Of a DNA stretch of 64,000 nt, positions 7,676-16,097 are shown piece by piece (positions within the stretch are counted from its first letter, which is position 1; each line of letters opens with the position of its first letter). Location: positions 34,773 through 98,772 of the forward strand of contig DASRAJ010000112.1 of assembly GCA_035638255.1 (NCBI GenBank), given 5' to 3'. The notes beneath the pieces were generated by a model. That model did no database searches. It was given only the letters and a program-made list of their open reading frames with translations, and was not told the origin of the DNA. A program made the position numbers and the translations under genes. Source of the stretch: DASRAJ01 sp035638255. Its GTDB lineage: Bacteria > Bacteroidota > Bacteroidia > Chitinophagales > UBA10324.

Positions 7676-9067
7676 ATGTATTCCATCATTGACATAGAAA
7701 CCACCGGCAACCATGCTCACCGCCACAGCATCACCGAGGTGGCGATTATCAATTTTGACGGAGAAAAAATCACCGATCAATTCAGCACGCTCGTTCAGCC
7801 GGATGTTCCGATTCCGGATTTTATTTCACACCTCACCGGCATCACCAATGAAATGGTGGAGCATGCGCCGCGATGGGAAGAGGTGATGGAAGCGATTGAC
7901 GATTTCACACGCAACAGGATTCTTATCGCACACAATGCACACTTCGATTATTCATTTCTAAAGAGTGCCTTCCTGCAGAGTGGAAAATCATTTCAGCGGA
8001 AGACGTTGTGCACGCTTCGGCTGAGCAGGAAAATTTTTCCCGGATTGCAGTCTTACTCTCTTCGGAAACTTTGCGCGCACTTCAACATTCAGTCGCAATC
8101 CTTTCACCGGGCATTGGTAGATGCGGTTGCCGCATTGGAGTTATTTAAGCTGTGCAGCCGCGAAGACCGCAACGGAATCATTCAATCTTCATTGAAGAAA
8201 ACACCAGGTGAATACACGTTGCCGCCACATCTTCCTAAAGAAATCATTCCATCGCTGCCGGACGAAGCCGGCGTTTATTATTTTCTCGATCAGCTTCAGC
8301 GGATATTGTATGTGGGAAAAGCAAAGAACATCCGTGCGAGAATTATTCAGCACTTCACTGCAAATTCTTCCACACGTGTGCGAACACGGCTGATGAATTC
8401 TATCCATCACATTCGCTATGAGAGTTGCGGGAATGAGCTTATCGCCATGCTCATGGAATCGGCAGAAATCAAAAAACATTTTCCTCCCTTCAATGTGATT
8501 CAAAAAATTTCAGAAAACAATTTTGGTGTTTATTGTTATGAAGACGGAAAGGGCTATCTGCGGTTTGCCTTGAAGAAACTTCACAGAACCGATCAGCCGC
8601 TCATCTCATTTTCATCGTTGCAGGAAGCAAGAGTTTTTCTGAATGAAAAAATTACAGAGTTTCATTTGTGTCCGAAACTTTGCAACCTTCAGCGATCTAT
8701 AGCAGCATGCCACGATCATGCAGCAGGCAACTGTGATGGAGCCTGCATTGGTGAAGTTTCTGCGGAAGATTACAATGCGAGAGTGAGAGAAGCGCTGAGC
8801 GCCATGAAGCAGGACAGCATCACATGCGCCATTGTAGGTGATGGGCGAAATGAAAAAGAGCGCTCGATTGTCATTATGGAGAATGGAAAATATCTCGGCT
8901 ATGGTTTTGCTCCTGTGGCTTCAGTTGGTGAAGAAACTTCCGTAACACCATCCCCATACTTTGAATCGCTGAAAGAAATTATTCAGCCCCAGCGGGATAA
9001 CCGGGAGGTGCAGATGATTATTAGGGCCTACTTGCGGACGCACAGTGATTATCAGCTTCAGATGTGA
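7676..9067 (+). CDS. DnaQ-like exonuclease fused to GIY-YIG nuclease
   Basis: 463 residues in two nuclease parts. Residues 1-165 are a DEDDh 3'-5' exonuclease: IIDIETTG (D6, E8), HNAHFDYSFL (D), and FHRALVDAVAAL (H, D). Residues about 195-275 are a GIY-YIG domain of UvrC type: GVYYFLD, ILYVGKAKNIRARI and the catalytic-type E in LIAMLMESAEIKKH. A Cys-rich stretch CPKLC...CHDHAAGNCDGACIG follows, as in other members of this fusion family. It resembles Cho/UvrC incision modules joined to a polymerase III epsilon-like domain and probably works in DNA repair. It seems to be monocistronic with its own -7 box. Confidence 0.9.
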   Translation: MYSIIDIETTGNHAHRHSITEVAIINFDGEKITDQFSTLVQPDVPIPDFISHLTGITNEMVEHAPRWEEVMEAIDDFTRNRILIAHNAHFDYSFLKSAFLQSGKSFQRKTLCTLRLSRKIFPGLQSYSLRKLCAHFNIQSQSFHRALVDAVAALELFKLCSREDRNGIIQSSLKKTPGEYTLPPHLPKEIIPSLPDEAGVYYFLDQLQRILYVGKAKNIRARIIQHFTANSSTRVRTRLMNSIHHIRYESCGNELIAMLMESAEIKKHFPPFNVIQKISENNFGVYCYEDGKGYLRFALKKLHRTDQPLISFSSLQEARVFLNEKITEFHLCPKLCNLQRSIAACHDHAAGNCDGACIGEVSAEDYNARVREALSAMKQDSITCAIVGDGRNEKERSIVIMENGKYLGYGFAPVASVGEETSVTPSPYFESLKEIIQPQRDNREVQMIIRAYLRTHSDYQLQM

Positions 9068-9107
9068 ATGCTCTACGGTTGACCTCACACAATCTTCATA
9101 CTTAGTC

Positions 9108-9521
9108 CTAAAATTTCAAGGAGATATTTCGTTCTTTCAACTGATTATAGAAACTTATTGAATCAATTGGGCCTGTAACATTAGATGTTAGCAAACTGTC
9201 GCAACTTTTTTGGTCATGGCAATCATGGAGATTAATTTCTTTACTCTTATCAATAATCCAATAACTCTTTACCACATTATTATCATCAAGTGTCATTGCA
9301 ATAATATATTTTTTGTTACAGGTGAACTTAGTCACTTCGTATGGTATTACACCCAAACCAGCACCTTTATACGGTTTCGTAGTTGAATAAATTATGCAGG
9401 AAAAAGACCCATCTTCAGCATAGTAATATCCAGTTCCCAAATTCTTATCACCTGATAAATAGGTACAAGTGTTAAACATTAAAAAACCAATCAGTAATAT
9501 CAGCAGGTTTAATATTCTCAC
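9108..9521 (-). CDS. Small exported hypothetical protein, possible lipoprotein
   Basis: 137 residues with a hydrophobic N-terminus (about residues 3-18) ending FNTC, a weak match to a lipobox, so lipid attachment is uncertain. The rest is polar with several Cys (CNKK, CHDQKSC). I do not recognise a family. It has no operon partner. Confidence 0.6.
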   Translation of the reverse strand: MRILNLLILLIGFLMFNTCTYLSGDKNLGTGYYYAEDGSFSCIIYSTTKPYKGAGLGVIPYEVTKFTCNKKYIIAMTLDDNNVVKSYWIIDKSKEINLHDCHDQKSCDSLLTSNVTGPIDSISFYNQLKERNISLKF

Positions 9522-9834
9522 ACTGACTACTATTTAATTCCGTAGAAACAATACTTCCTCAATTCGAACAAGTGACACGGCAATATCGCCGGATCAAGTT
9601 CCACAAAATTCCATTTCTTACTTCTTCCCTTACTACCTCTTGATGTAAATTTTCCAACACGAGTTCGGGATGGACATTGTCAATGTAAAGGGCGGATTTG
9701 GCCTTGCATGTTTGGCAATAATTATGGTGCAAAGAAAATGAATTACAAACAGGTTACAGGAGAAAGGCTCGATAAGACAGGTGAGAAATTTTTCCAGAGT
9801 CATTGCTTCGTAGAAAGAACACAAACCGCAGAGC
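9522..9834. other. Spacer without a supported gene; possible decayed coding remnant
   Basis: No start-to-stop gene is convincing. On the minus strand two adjacent frames around 9590-9824 read as protein-like text (one has MCSFYEAMTLEKFLTC, the other NYCQTCKAKSALYIDNVHPE and ends at RVTCSN). This could be a frameshifted relic, but the family is unknown. Confidence 0.3.
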
Positions 9835-9867
9835 AGAAATCCGATTTCTTCAAGAAATCGGATTTCT
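9835..9867. repeat. 16-bp-arm palindrome over the end of a gene
   Basis: Perfect inverted arms agaaatccgatttctt and complement with a single central base. The TGA stop of the small gene at 9850-10125 lies at the centre, so the last codons of that gene (TRNPIS) come from one arm. Confidence 0.85.
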
Positions 9868-10125
9868 TGTACAATCTACTTTTATACGCCATTGGTTAAT
9901 TCGTTCCATGGCTTCTTCGTGAGAAATAGTTTTTCCGGATTCAGATTGCTGCAATCCTTGTTTCAACCTCTCAAGTTGTGAAGGTGATAATTGATCGAGA
10001 ATATCCGGCTTTGTCTCTTCATGTATCCGGTCTGCCATCGCATCATAAAACATTTCAAGAACTTCATCATTATCAAACTCATCAATGAGTTTATGAAAGT
10101 TTGATTTCAATTCAAGCGGTGACAT
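9850..10125 (-). CDS. Small antitoxin-like hypothetical protein
   Basis: 91 acidic, helical residues: MSPLELKSNFHKLIDEFDND, LDQLSPSQLERLKQGL, and SGKTISHEEAMERINQWRIK. The KTISHEEAM..I..W ending is common in small Bacteroidota proteins annotated as addiction-module or antitoxin components. No toxin gene (RelE/ParE type) lies next to it, so this one is an orphan or its partner has been lost into the decayed spacer downstream. The C-terminal TRNPIS is encoded by a palindrome and is probably an added tail. Confidence 0.65.
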   Translation of the reverse strand: MSPLELKSNFHKLIDEFDNDEVLEMFYDAMADRIHEETKPDILDQLSPSQLERLKQGLQQSESGKTISHEEAMERINQWRIKVDCTRNPIS

Positions 10126-10174
10126 GTTGTTTCTTTTTTCAAAGATACAAAACGAGGAGCGAAAACTGTTGTAA

Positions 10175-11446
10175 CTAAATCTCCTCTACATACTCCAAAT
10201 CTCTCCCGTAAGTTTCTTCTGTTTTCCAGAGCGCGAAGAATGCCAGCGCCAATACAAGCACTCCCACAATTAATGCAGCAGTAAGAATATTCCCTGTGCT
10301 TCCCTTCAGCCAAACAAAGAAGATAGTCATGGGCACCACGGAGCCACGAACAAAATTGGGAGTGGTGGTAGTGGCTGTTGCTCTTATGTTTGTTCCGAAT
10401 TGTTCTGAGGCAACCGTCATGAACACTGACCAGTACCCATTCGCAACGCCAAAAAAGAAATCGAACAAATAAAACGCGGGTGCTGAAGTGTTTCTCATGA
10501 CGAGGTAAATAAAAACACATGCTGCATCCGCGAGCATGAAATACAGGAGCGCGCGTTTTCGCTTCTTCAGATATTGACTCAGCAATCCGCAGAGCAATGC
10601 ACCGGTGGCGGCTCCTGCATATTGATACATGATAGCATCTCTGCCGGTGATCACGGTTTTTCCGGTGGACGGATCAATGCCGATGTGCAGCACCTGTGCA
10701 AATTCAGGCGCGAAGAACACGAGGATTCCGATCACATACCATATAGGAACACCGATGAGAATTACTTTGATATACTTCATAAACCGCTCCCGGTTGGTGA
10801 AGAACCCGAGGAAATTCCCTTTGCTTACTTCTTCTTTTTTGAATTGATGAAACATGCCGGATTCATAAGCGCTGTAGCGAAGAATGAGAAGGGCGATTCC
10901 TAATCCACCGCCGATGTAATACGCTACCCGCCAATCAAATTCTCTTCCGATGATGCCTGCAATCACTGCGCCGAAGATTCCGAACGCGGAAACGATGGTG
11001 GTTCCGTAACCGCGATTTTCTTTCGTCATCACTTCTGAAACAAGCGTGATGCCTGCACCTAATTCTCCCGCCAATCCAACACCGGCGATGAAGCGATACG
11101 TTGCATACATTTCTATAGAGTGAACAGTACCATTCAGAATGTTGGCGAGTGAATAGAGAAATATAGAGCCGAACAAAACGGAGAGTCGTCCGCGTTTGTC
11201 ACCGATGATTCCCCAGAGAATTCCACCGATAAGCATTCCGCCCATTTGCCAGTTGAGCAGGAATGCTCCCTTCTTCAGCAAATCATCGCCGCTATAGCCC
11301 AATTCTACAAGGCTCGGCTGCCGCACAATTCCAAACAAAAGCAAATCATAGATGTCAACGAAGTAACCGAGCGCCGCCACAATCACTGCCATGTTCAGCG
11401 CATTGGTGTGTAATGATGATTGTTGAACTGAGTCGGATTTGCTCAT
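10175..11446 (-). CDS. MFS transporter, metabolite:H+ symporter-like
   Basis: 423 residues with twelve predicted membrane segments. The cytoplasmic loop 2-3 motif GDKRGR and the segment-5 region (GVGLAGELGAGITLVSEVM) are typical of the sugar/metabolite:H+ symporter branch that includes ProP- and ShiA-like carriers. The substrate cannot be told from sequence. The middle has a charged loop (residues about 195-220). The gene stands alone on the minus strand, with the antitoxin-like gene 50 bases downstream. Confidence 0.85.
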   Translation of the reverse strand: MSKSDSVQQSSLHTNALNMAVIVAALGYFVDIYDLLLFGIVRQPSLVELGYSGDDLLKKGAFLLNWQMGGMLIGGILWGIIGDKRGRLSVLFGSIFLYSLANILNGTVHSIEMYATYRFIAGVGLAGELGAGITLVSEVMTKENRGYGTTIVSAFGIFGAVIAGIIGREFDWRVAYYIGGGLGIALLILRYSAYESGMFHQFKKEEVSKGNFLGFFTNRERFMKYIKVILIGVPIWYVIGILVFFAPEFAQVLHIGIDPSTGKTVITGRDAIMYQYAGAATGALLCGLLSQYLKKRKRALLYFMLADAACVFIYLVMRNTSAPAFYLFDFFFGVANGYWSVFMTVASEQFGTNIRATATTTTPNFVRGSVVPMTIFFVWLKGSTGNILTAALIVGVLVLALAFFALWKTEETYGRDLEYVEEI

Positions 11447-11584
11447 GCAATTTTTTTCTTCGTGCTAAAAATAGTTATTGAGGTATTAGGAACATGGGTT
11501 ATGGAGGTAGTGTCGTGAGAATTAAGTGTGAATGAGTGGCAGTGGAGGATTTCGCTTGACCCAATAACTTAATAACCAAATAAC

Positions 11585-13981
11585 TCATTTCGAAATTTCC
11601 GCAGAAAGAACCAGGTGAATTTGTTTCAATAACTCCTCTGATTTAAAGGGTTTGGCAACATAACCATTCATGCCCTGCTTCAGGCATTTTTCTCTTTCTG
11701 TTTTCGTGGCATTGGCAGTGAGCGCGATGATAGGAATCTCTCTGATCAAAATATTCTCATCATTGCGAAGCAAAACGGCAACTTCATATCCATCCATCTC
11801 CGGCATTTGCAGATCGAGGAGCACCAGGTCGAATTTCGCACTGCGAATTTTTTCGAGCGCTACTCTTCCATTCACTGCCACTTCAATCTTTACTCCGGGA
11901 ATCATTGACTCCAATGAGTCAATCGCTACCATCTGGTTAAACTTATTGTCTTCCGCCACCAAAACACGGATGCCATGAATGGCAGGCATTGCTTCGGGAG
12001 CTTCCGGCAATGAAACCATTATATCTTCCATCGCTTCATGGTAGGGAATAACGAAAGTGAATGTGGTGCCTTCATTCATTTTGCTTTTCACTGAAATAGA
12101 ACCGCCCTGCATTTCCACCAGGTGCTGAGAAATGGAAAGTCCCAGACCGGTGCCGCCGTATTTTCTGGTGGTGCTCGAGCTTGCTTGCACAAAGCTTTTG
12201 AAAATATCATCAAGCATATCTTCAGGAATGCCAATGCCGGTGTCTTCTACTTTAAAAGCAATAGAGGTACTGCTGTTTTCTTTCTTCTGCACTGAAGCCG
12301 AAAATCTCACGCTGCCGTTTTCTGTGAACTTAATGGCATTGCTCACAAGGTTGATGAAGATTTGTTTCAGCCGTGCCGGATCGCCTGAAAGCAGCTCCGG
12401 AATTTTTTCATCGCAGGAATACTCGAGTGTAATTTTCTTTTCGTCGGCATTGTATTGAAGCGTGTTGTGAACGGATTCCATGCATTCACGAATTGAAAAG
12501 TTGATGACCTCGAGTGAGATTTGTCCCGCTTCAATTTTTGAGAAGTCAAGAATGTCCTGGATGATGCTCAGCAAATGATCGGATGACTGGTGAATGGCTT
12601 TCAGGTATTTTGCCTGCAGGGCATTGAGGGAAGATTTTGAAAGCAGATTCACCAGGCCGACAATGGCATTCATCGGGGTGCGGATCTCATGACTCATGTT
12701 TGCCAGGAATTGCTCTTTAAATTTTTCAGACTGCTCGGCACGCTCTTTATCGCGGATGGCAATCTCACGCTCGCGCCGTGCTGTTTGCACTTCATGAAGC
12801 AACATCAAGCCGCGATTCTTCTGCGTTGATTCTTCATTTATCAATTCATCACGAAGAGCCGTGGCATCTTTGTAAAATGAAAATGCTTTTCTAAAATCAC
12901 CATTCATTTCATACGCTCGCGACAAGGCCTGCAAAATCTGGTAGCGGACTTCCTTTATCCCATAGATCTCGGCCTCGTTGTGAGCCTCTTCCAGAATATT
13001 AATAGCCTCATATCCGTCCTGCTGCTCCAGGTAAACTTCAGCAAGATGCAGCATGCCTTTGCATTCATGATTTTTCTTTCCGAATGATCTTGCAAGCTCT
13101 ATACTCTGCCGGATGTTTTCTTCGGCCTCTGCAAACTTTCTCATTCGCATGAACATGATGCCGATGTTGATGTAGCAGGCGCCTTGCCCCTGCGCATGAC
13201 CGATATCTTTTTGAATCTGCAGGCTTTGTTTGAAGTGATCGAGCGCGCGCGCGTAGTCACCGAATTCGCTGTATGCTGTACCGAGGTTGTAGAGGGATGA
13301 GGCTTCGAGCAGTTTTATTTGCAGGTCCTGAAACAGCTTGTAGGCACTTTCAAAATGTTCTTTCGCTTTTTCACGCTCGCCGATTTTCCGGAACACAATG
13401 CCAAGGTTGATGAGCGAAGCGCCTTCATTCGCCACATCTTCTGCTTCCCGCGAGAGCGAAAGTGATTTCAAATGATAGTCGATCGCCTGCGGATAATCAC
13501 CCAGCAACTCACTCACCATGCCATTGACGAGACAGGCGAATGCCTGCACATCTTTCTCATCTGCTTCCTGCGCGAGCGCGAGCGCCTTCAACGCATGCTG
13601 CAGGGCATTCTCGTAATCTTCTGTGTTCACTTCCATGAAGGCGATGTTATTTAATGCATCCGCCTGCCCCCCTTTGTCACCGATTCTTTCAAAAATTTTC
13701 AGGGCTTCGGTGGCCACCTGTTTTGATTTCCTGAAATCGGATTTGATGCGACAGCAAAGAGCCTCATTGTTCAGTGACATGGCAATGCCCCGGTCATAGT
13801 TAATTTCTGAAGCAAGCTTTCTTGCCTCGCGTGCATATTGCATCGAGCGATCTACCTCATACACGAACAACTCTCTTGAAAGCGCATTCAAAATATTAAT
13901 TCGTCCTGGCATTACAACGGCAGTGGCCAGCCTTGATTCAAGGTCTTTTATCTTCTGCTGAATCCTTTGGTAGCCGCTCAT
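11585..13981 (-). CDS. Soluble hybrid histidine kinase with N-terminal TPR sensor
   Basis: 798 residues without a membrane segment. Residues about 30-385 are tandem tetratricopeptide repeats (ALNNIAFMEVNTEDYENALQ and similar). Then a coiled coil, a HisKA domain with phospho-acceptor H431 (NMSHEIRTPMNAI), an HATPase domain (N547 box NLVSNAIKF, DTGIG 580-584, GTGLG 610-614), and a receiver domain with D723 (LLDLQMPEMDG) and VAKPF near the end. It is a cytosolic sensor in which the TPR domain probably binds a protein or peptide. No response regulator or HPt gene is adjacent, so its output partner is elsewhere. Confidence 0.93.
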   Translation of the reverse strand: MSGYQRIQQKIKDLESRLATAVVMPGRINILNALSRELFVYEVDRSMQYAREARKLASEINYDRGIAMSLNNEALCCRIKSDFRKSKQVATEALKIFERIGDKGGQADALNNIAFMEVNTEDYENALQHALKALALAQEADEKDVQAFACLVNGMVSELLGDYPQAIDYHLKSLSLSREAEDVANEGASLINLGIVFRKIGEREKAKEHFESAYKLFQDLQIKLLEASSLYNLGTAYSEFGDYARALDHFKQSLQIQKDIGHAQGQGACYINIGIMFMRMRKFAEAEENIRQSIELARSFGKKNHECKGMLHLAEVYLEQQDGYEAINILEEAHNEAEIYGIKEVRYQILQALSRAYEMNGDFRKAFSFYKDATALRDELINEESTQKNRGLMLLHEVQTARREREIAIRDKERAEQSEKFKEQFLANMSHEIRTPMNAIVGLVNLLSKSSLNALQAKYLKAIHQSSDHLLSIIQDILDFSKIEAGQISLEVINFSIRECMESVHNTLQYNADEKKITLEYSCDEKIPELLSGDPARLKQIFINLVSNAIKFTENGSVRFSASVQKKENSSTSIAFKVEDTGIGIPEDMLDDIFKSFVQASSSTTRKYGGTGLGLSISQHLVEMQGGSISVKSKMNEGTTFTFVIPYHEAMEDIMVSLPEAPEAMPAIHGIRVLVAEDNKFNQMVAIDSLESMIPGVKIEVAVNGRVALEKIRSAKFDLVLLDLQMPEMDGYEVAVLLRNDENILIREIPIIALTANATKTEREKCLKQGMNGYVAKPFKSEELLKQIHLVLSAEISK

Positions 13982-14054
13982 CTTTCTTCCTTAAAAAAAT
14001 TACAGAGGTGTGAATGAAAAGTGTGTTGAAGTTACACAATCATTTTATGAAGCA

Positions 14055-14235
14055 GGAAACACGATGCAAGAATCAAGAATCAAAATTCAAAATTCAAGAA
14101 AGATTCAAAATTTCATCCCGATCAATCGGGACAAAGTTCCGAGTTTGTGTTTTGAAATTTTTCTTCTTGTCCATAGGACTCCTACGGAGAAATTTTCTTG
14201 AAGTTTGTCCCGATCAATCGGGATGAAGTTTGAAA
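14055..14235. repeat. Repeat-rich spacer with two tcccgatcaatcggga palindromes
   Basis: The space between the hybrid kinase and the next gene holds word-like repeats (caagaatcaagaatcaaaattcaaaattcaa pattern) and two copies of the 16-base palindrome tcccgatcaatcggga at 14116-14131 and 14208-14223, in opposite-facing contexts. The short open frames here are products of these repeats. Confidence 0.75.
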
Positions 14236-14278
14236 AAAATATTCTGCCAAAACATGTCAGGATTTGAAATCTTAGAAA

Positions 14279-15043
14279 CTAGAACTTGTAAATCTTCAGC
14301 GAGTCATTCTTCAGCAAATACAAACGGCGGTTTTCCATTCTTGCTTCCAGCACATCCGTTACTTCAGGGAATGCAATATCTGTTTCTGCCAGTGATTTCA
14401 TTTGAAAAGAATGCAAATGATTTTCTTCCTGAAAAAAAATCTGGTCATTGCGCGCCTGGAATTTCAAAATATTTTTGAACGGAAGCGTTTCATAATACAC
14501 ACCATAAATATCGAAGATTAAAATACCGCGCGTAGTATCACTGACAAAGAGGTATTGGTTTTCCTCCTGCATGTATACAGGATGAATCGCATATCCCAAC
14601 TGCTGAAACATGTCACTGCTTTCGAGAATGATGTTGCTGTTGCGGTCAATTTTTTTCAGTTTGAAATCGTTCTCATCGAACACCCAAAAATTATTATCGC
14701 GTGAAGAAAAACAGAGTGCGTGATAATTGTAGATTCCGAGTTGCTTGAGTGAAATGGTTCCGACCTCGGAAAGCGTATTGTCGAGCATGACCACCGTTTG
14801 ATAGTCGGGATAAGAAAGAATAAGCTTGAGAGGATTGGTGGCATCGGCAAATTTCAATTGCCCGAAACGATTTTGATTGTAAGTGAAAAGAATGGTTCCG
14901 GCCGAATCAATTTTCACCAGGGAATTTTGGGAAGTGATCACATAGGCATTCTGCAAATAATCAGTAGTGAGAAAGGTTGCACTCACGTTCAGTGATGTGA
15001 GCAGAATCCAATTCAATATTACCTGGTGAGCAATTGCTTGCAT
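14279..15043 (-). CDS. Secreted hypothetical protein, propeller-like
   Basis: 254 residues, N-terminal hydrophobic export segment, then repeated strands such as YVITSQNSLVKIDSAGTILF, FWVFDENDFKLKKID and LFVSDTTRGILIFDIYG that look like blades of a small beta-propeller. I recognise no named family, though the DYLQNAYVIT start recurs in Bacteroidota as far as I recall. A -7-like TAATTTTT box (minus strand, about 15046-15053) lies just upstream. It follows the MoxR gene but is separated by a palindrome cluster. Confidence 0.7.
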   Translation of the reverse strand: MQAIAHQVILNWILLTSLNVSATFLTTDYLQNAYVITSQNSLVKIDSAGTILFTYNQNRFGQLKFADATNPLKLILSYPDYQTVVMLDNTLSEVGTISLKQLGIYNYHALCFSSRDNNFWVFDENDFKLKKIDRNSNIILESSDMFQQLGYAIHPVYMQEENQYLFVSDTTRGILIFDIYGVYYETLPFKNILKFQARNDQIFFQEENHLHSFQMKSLAETDIAFPEVTDVLEARMENRRLYLLKNDSLKIYKF

Positions 15044-15062
15044 TGCGAAAAATTACGGGGTT

Positions 15063-15112
15063 TCTCGCGAATCGCGTCCCGATCAATCGGGAGCGTATCG
15101 CGAATCGCGATC
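15063..15112. repeat. Nested palindrome cluster
   Basis: tcccgatcaatcggga (15077-15092) is flanked on both sides by cgcgaatcgcg-type words, so two repeat families are nested. It separates the MoxR gene from the gene at 14279-15043. Confidence 0.75.
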
Positions 15113-16097
15113 AAAGAATCTTCGCAACCAGATCTTCCACACTAATATTTTCCGCTTCCGCCTTATAGTTGCGAATGATGCGGTGACGAAGAATGGGAGT
15201 TGCAATCGCTTTTACATCTTCAATGTCAGGAGAATACTTTCCATTGATGGCTGCATGACACTTTGCACCAAGCACAAGAAACTGCGATGCACGCGGGCCT
15301 GCACCCCATGAAACATAATCATTGATGATTTGAGGAGCTTCCTTTTCTGTCGGCCGGGTTTTTCGGGCGAGGGTTACAGCATAGTTCATCACGTTTTCTG
15401 CAACGGGGATTTTGCGTATGAGTTGCTGGAAGAACTTTATTTCATGAGTAGAAATAATTTTTTGTAATTCCGCTTTTCGGTTTGATGTGGTGCTTTTCAC
15501 CATGGCCACCTCTTCATCATTCGTCAGGTAATCGAGTTTGATGTTGAACATGAAACGATCTAATTGTGCTTCGGGCAGCGGGTAAGTTCCTTCCTGCTCA
15601 ATAGGATTTTGAGTAGCAAGAACAAAAAACGGCAGGGGTAGCTCATGCAGTTGGCCTGCAAACGTTACCGTTCTTTCCTGCATCGCTTCGAGCAACGCTG
15701 CCTGGGTTTTTGGAGGCGTACGGTTGATCTCATCTGCGAGAATGATGTTGGCGAACACGGGACCTTTGTTGAAATAAAACTGCCGTGATTCATTCATCAC
15801 TTCAGAACCGATGATATCGCTCGGCATTAAATCAGGCGTGAACTGAATGCGCTTGAAAGAAAGGTCCAGCACGTCAGCAATTGTTTTCACCAGTAACGTT
15901 TTTGCAAGCCCGGGCACCCCGACTAACAAGCTGTGCCCGTCGCAGAAAATAGAGGTGAGTACAAACTCGACCGTTTCTTTTTGCCCGACAATTACTTTGC
16001 TGATTTCAGAAACGAGTTTCTGATGCGTTTCCGCCAAACCATCTACGGCCGCTGCGTCATTATCATACGCTGCTACTGTTGTTCCTTGTTGATCCAT
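15111..16097 (-). CDS. MoxR-family AAA+ ATPase
   Basis: About 328 residues. Walker A is the MoxR variant GVPGLAKTLL, Walker B is IILADEINRTPPKTQAALLE, sensor 1 is FFVLATQNPIEQ, and the tail has the lid domain. MoxR ATPases act as chaperones in the maturation of metal or membrane complexes, often with VWA-domain (Bat) proteins; no VWA gene is in this window. The 5' end overlaps the end of the SurA-like gene, so it is co-transcribed with three periplasmic folding factors. I chose ATG 16097; a TTG at 16115 is in frame. Confidence 0.93.
   Translation of the reverse strand: MDQQGTTVAAYDNDAAAVDGLAETHQKLVSEISKVIVGQKETVEFVLTSIFCDGHSLLVGVPGLAKTLLVKTIADVLDLSFKRIQFTPDLMPSDIIGSEVMNESRQFYFNKGPVFANIILADEINRTPPKTQAALLEAMQERTVTFAGQLHELPLPFFVLATQNPIEQEGTYPLPEAQLDRFMFNIKLDYLTNDEEVAMVKSTTSNRKAELQKIISTHEIKFFQQLIRKIPVAENVMNYAVTLARKTRPTEKEAPQIINDYVSWGAGPRASQFLVLGAKCHAAINGKYSPDIEDVKAIATPILRHRIIRNYKAEAENISVEDLVAKIL

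Noticed and set aside
9633..9899. Two 63-codon frames
   Set aside because: One is at best a relic and the other crosses a palindrome; neither has a good start.
14010..14478. Small open frames in the repeat-rich spacer
   Set aside because: They are translations of word repeats or antisense to the gene at 14279.
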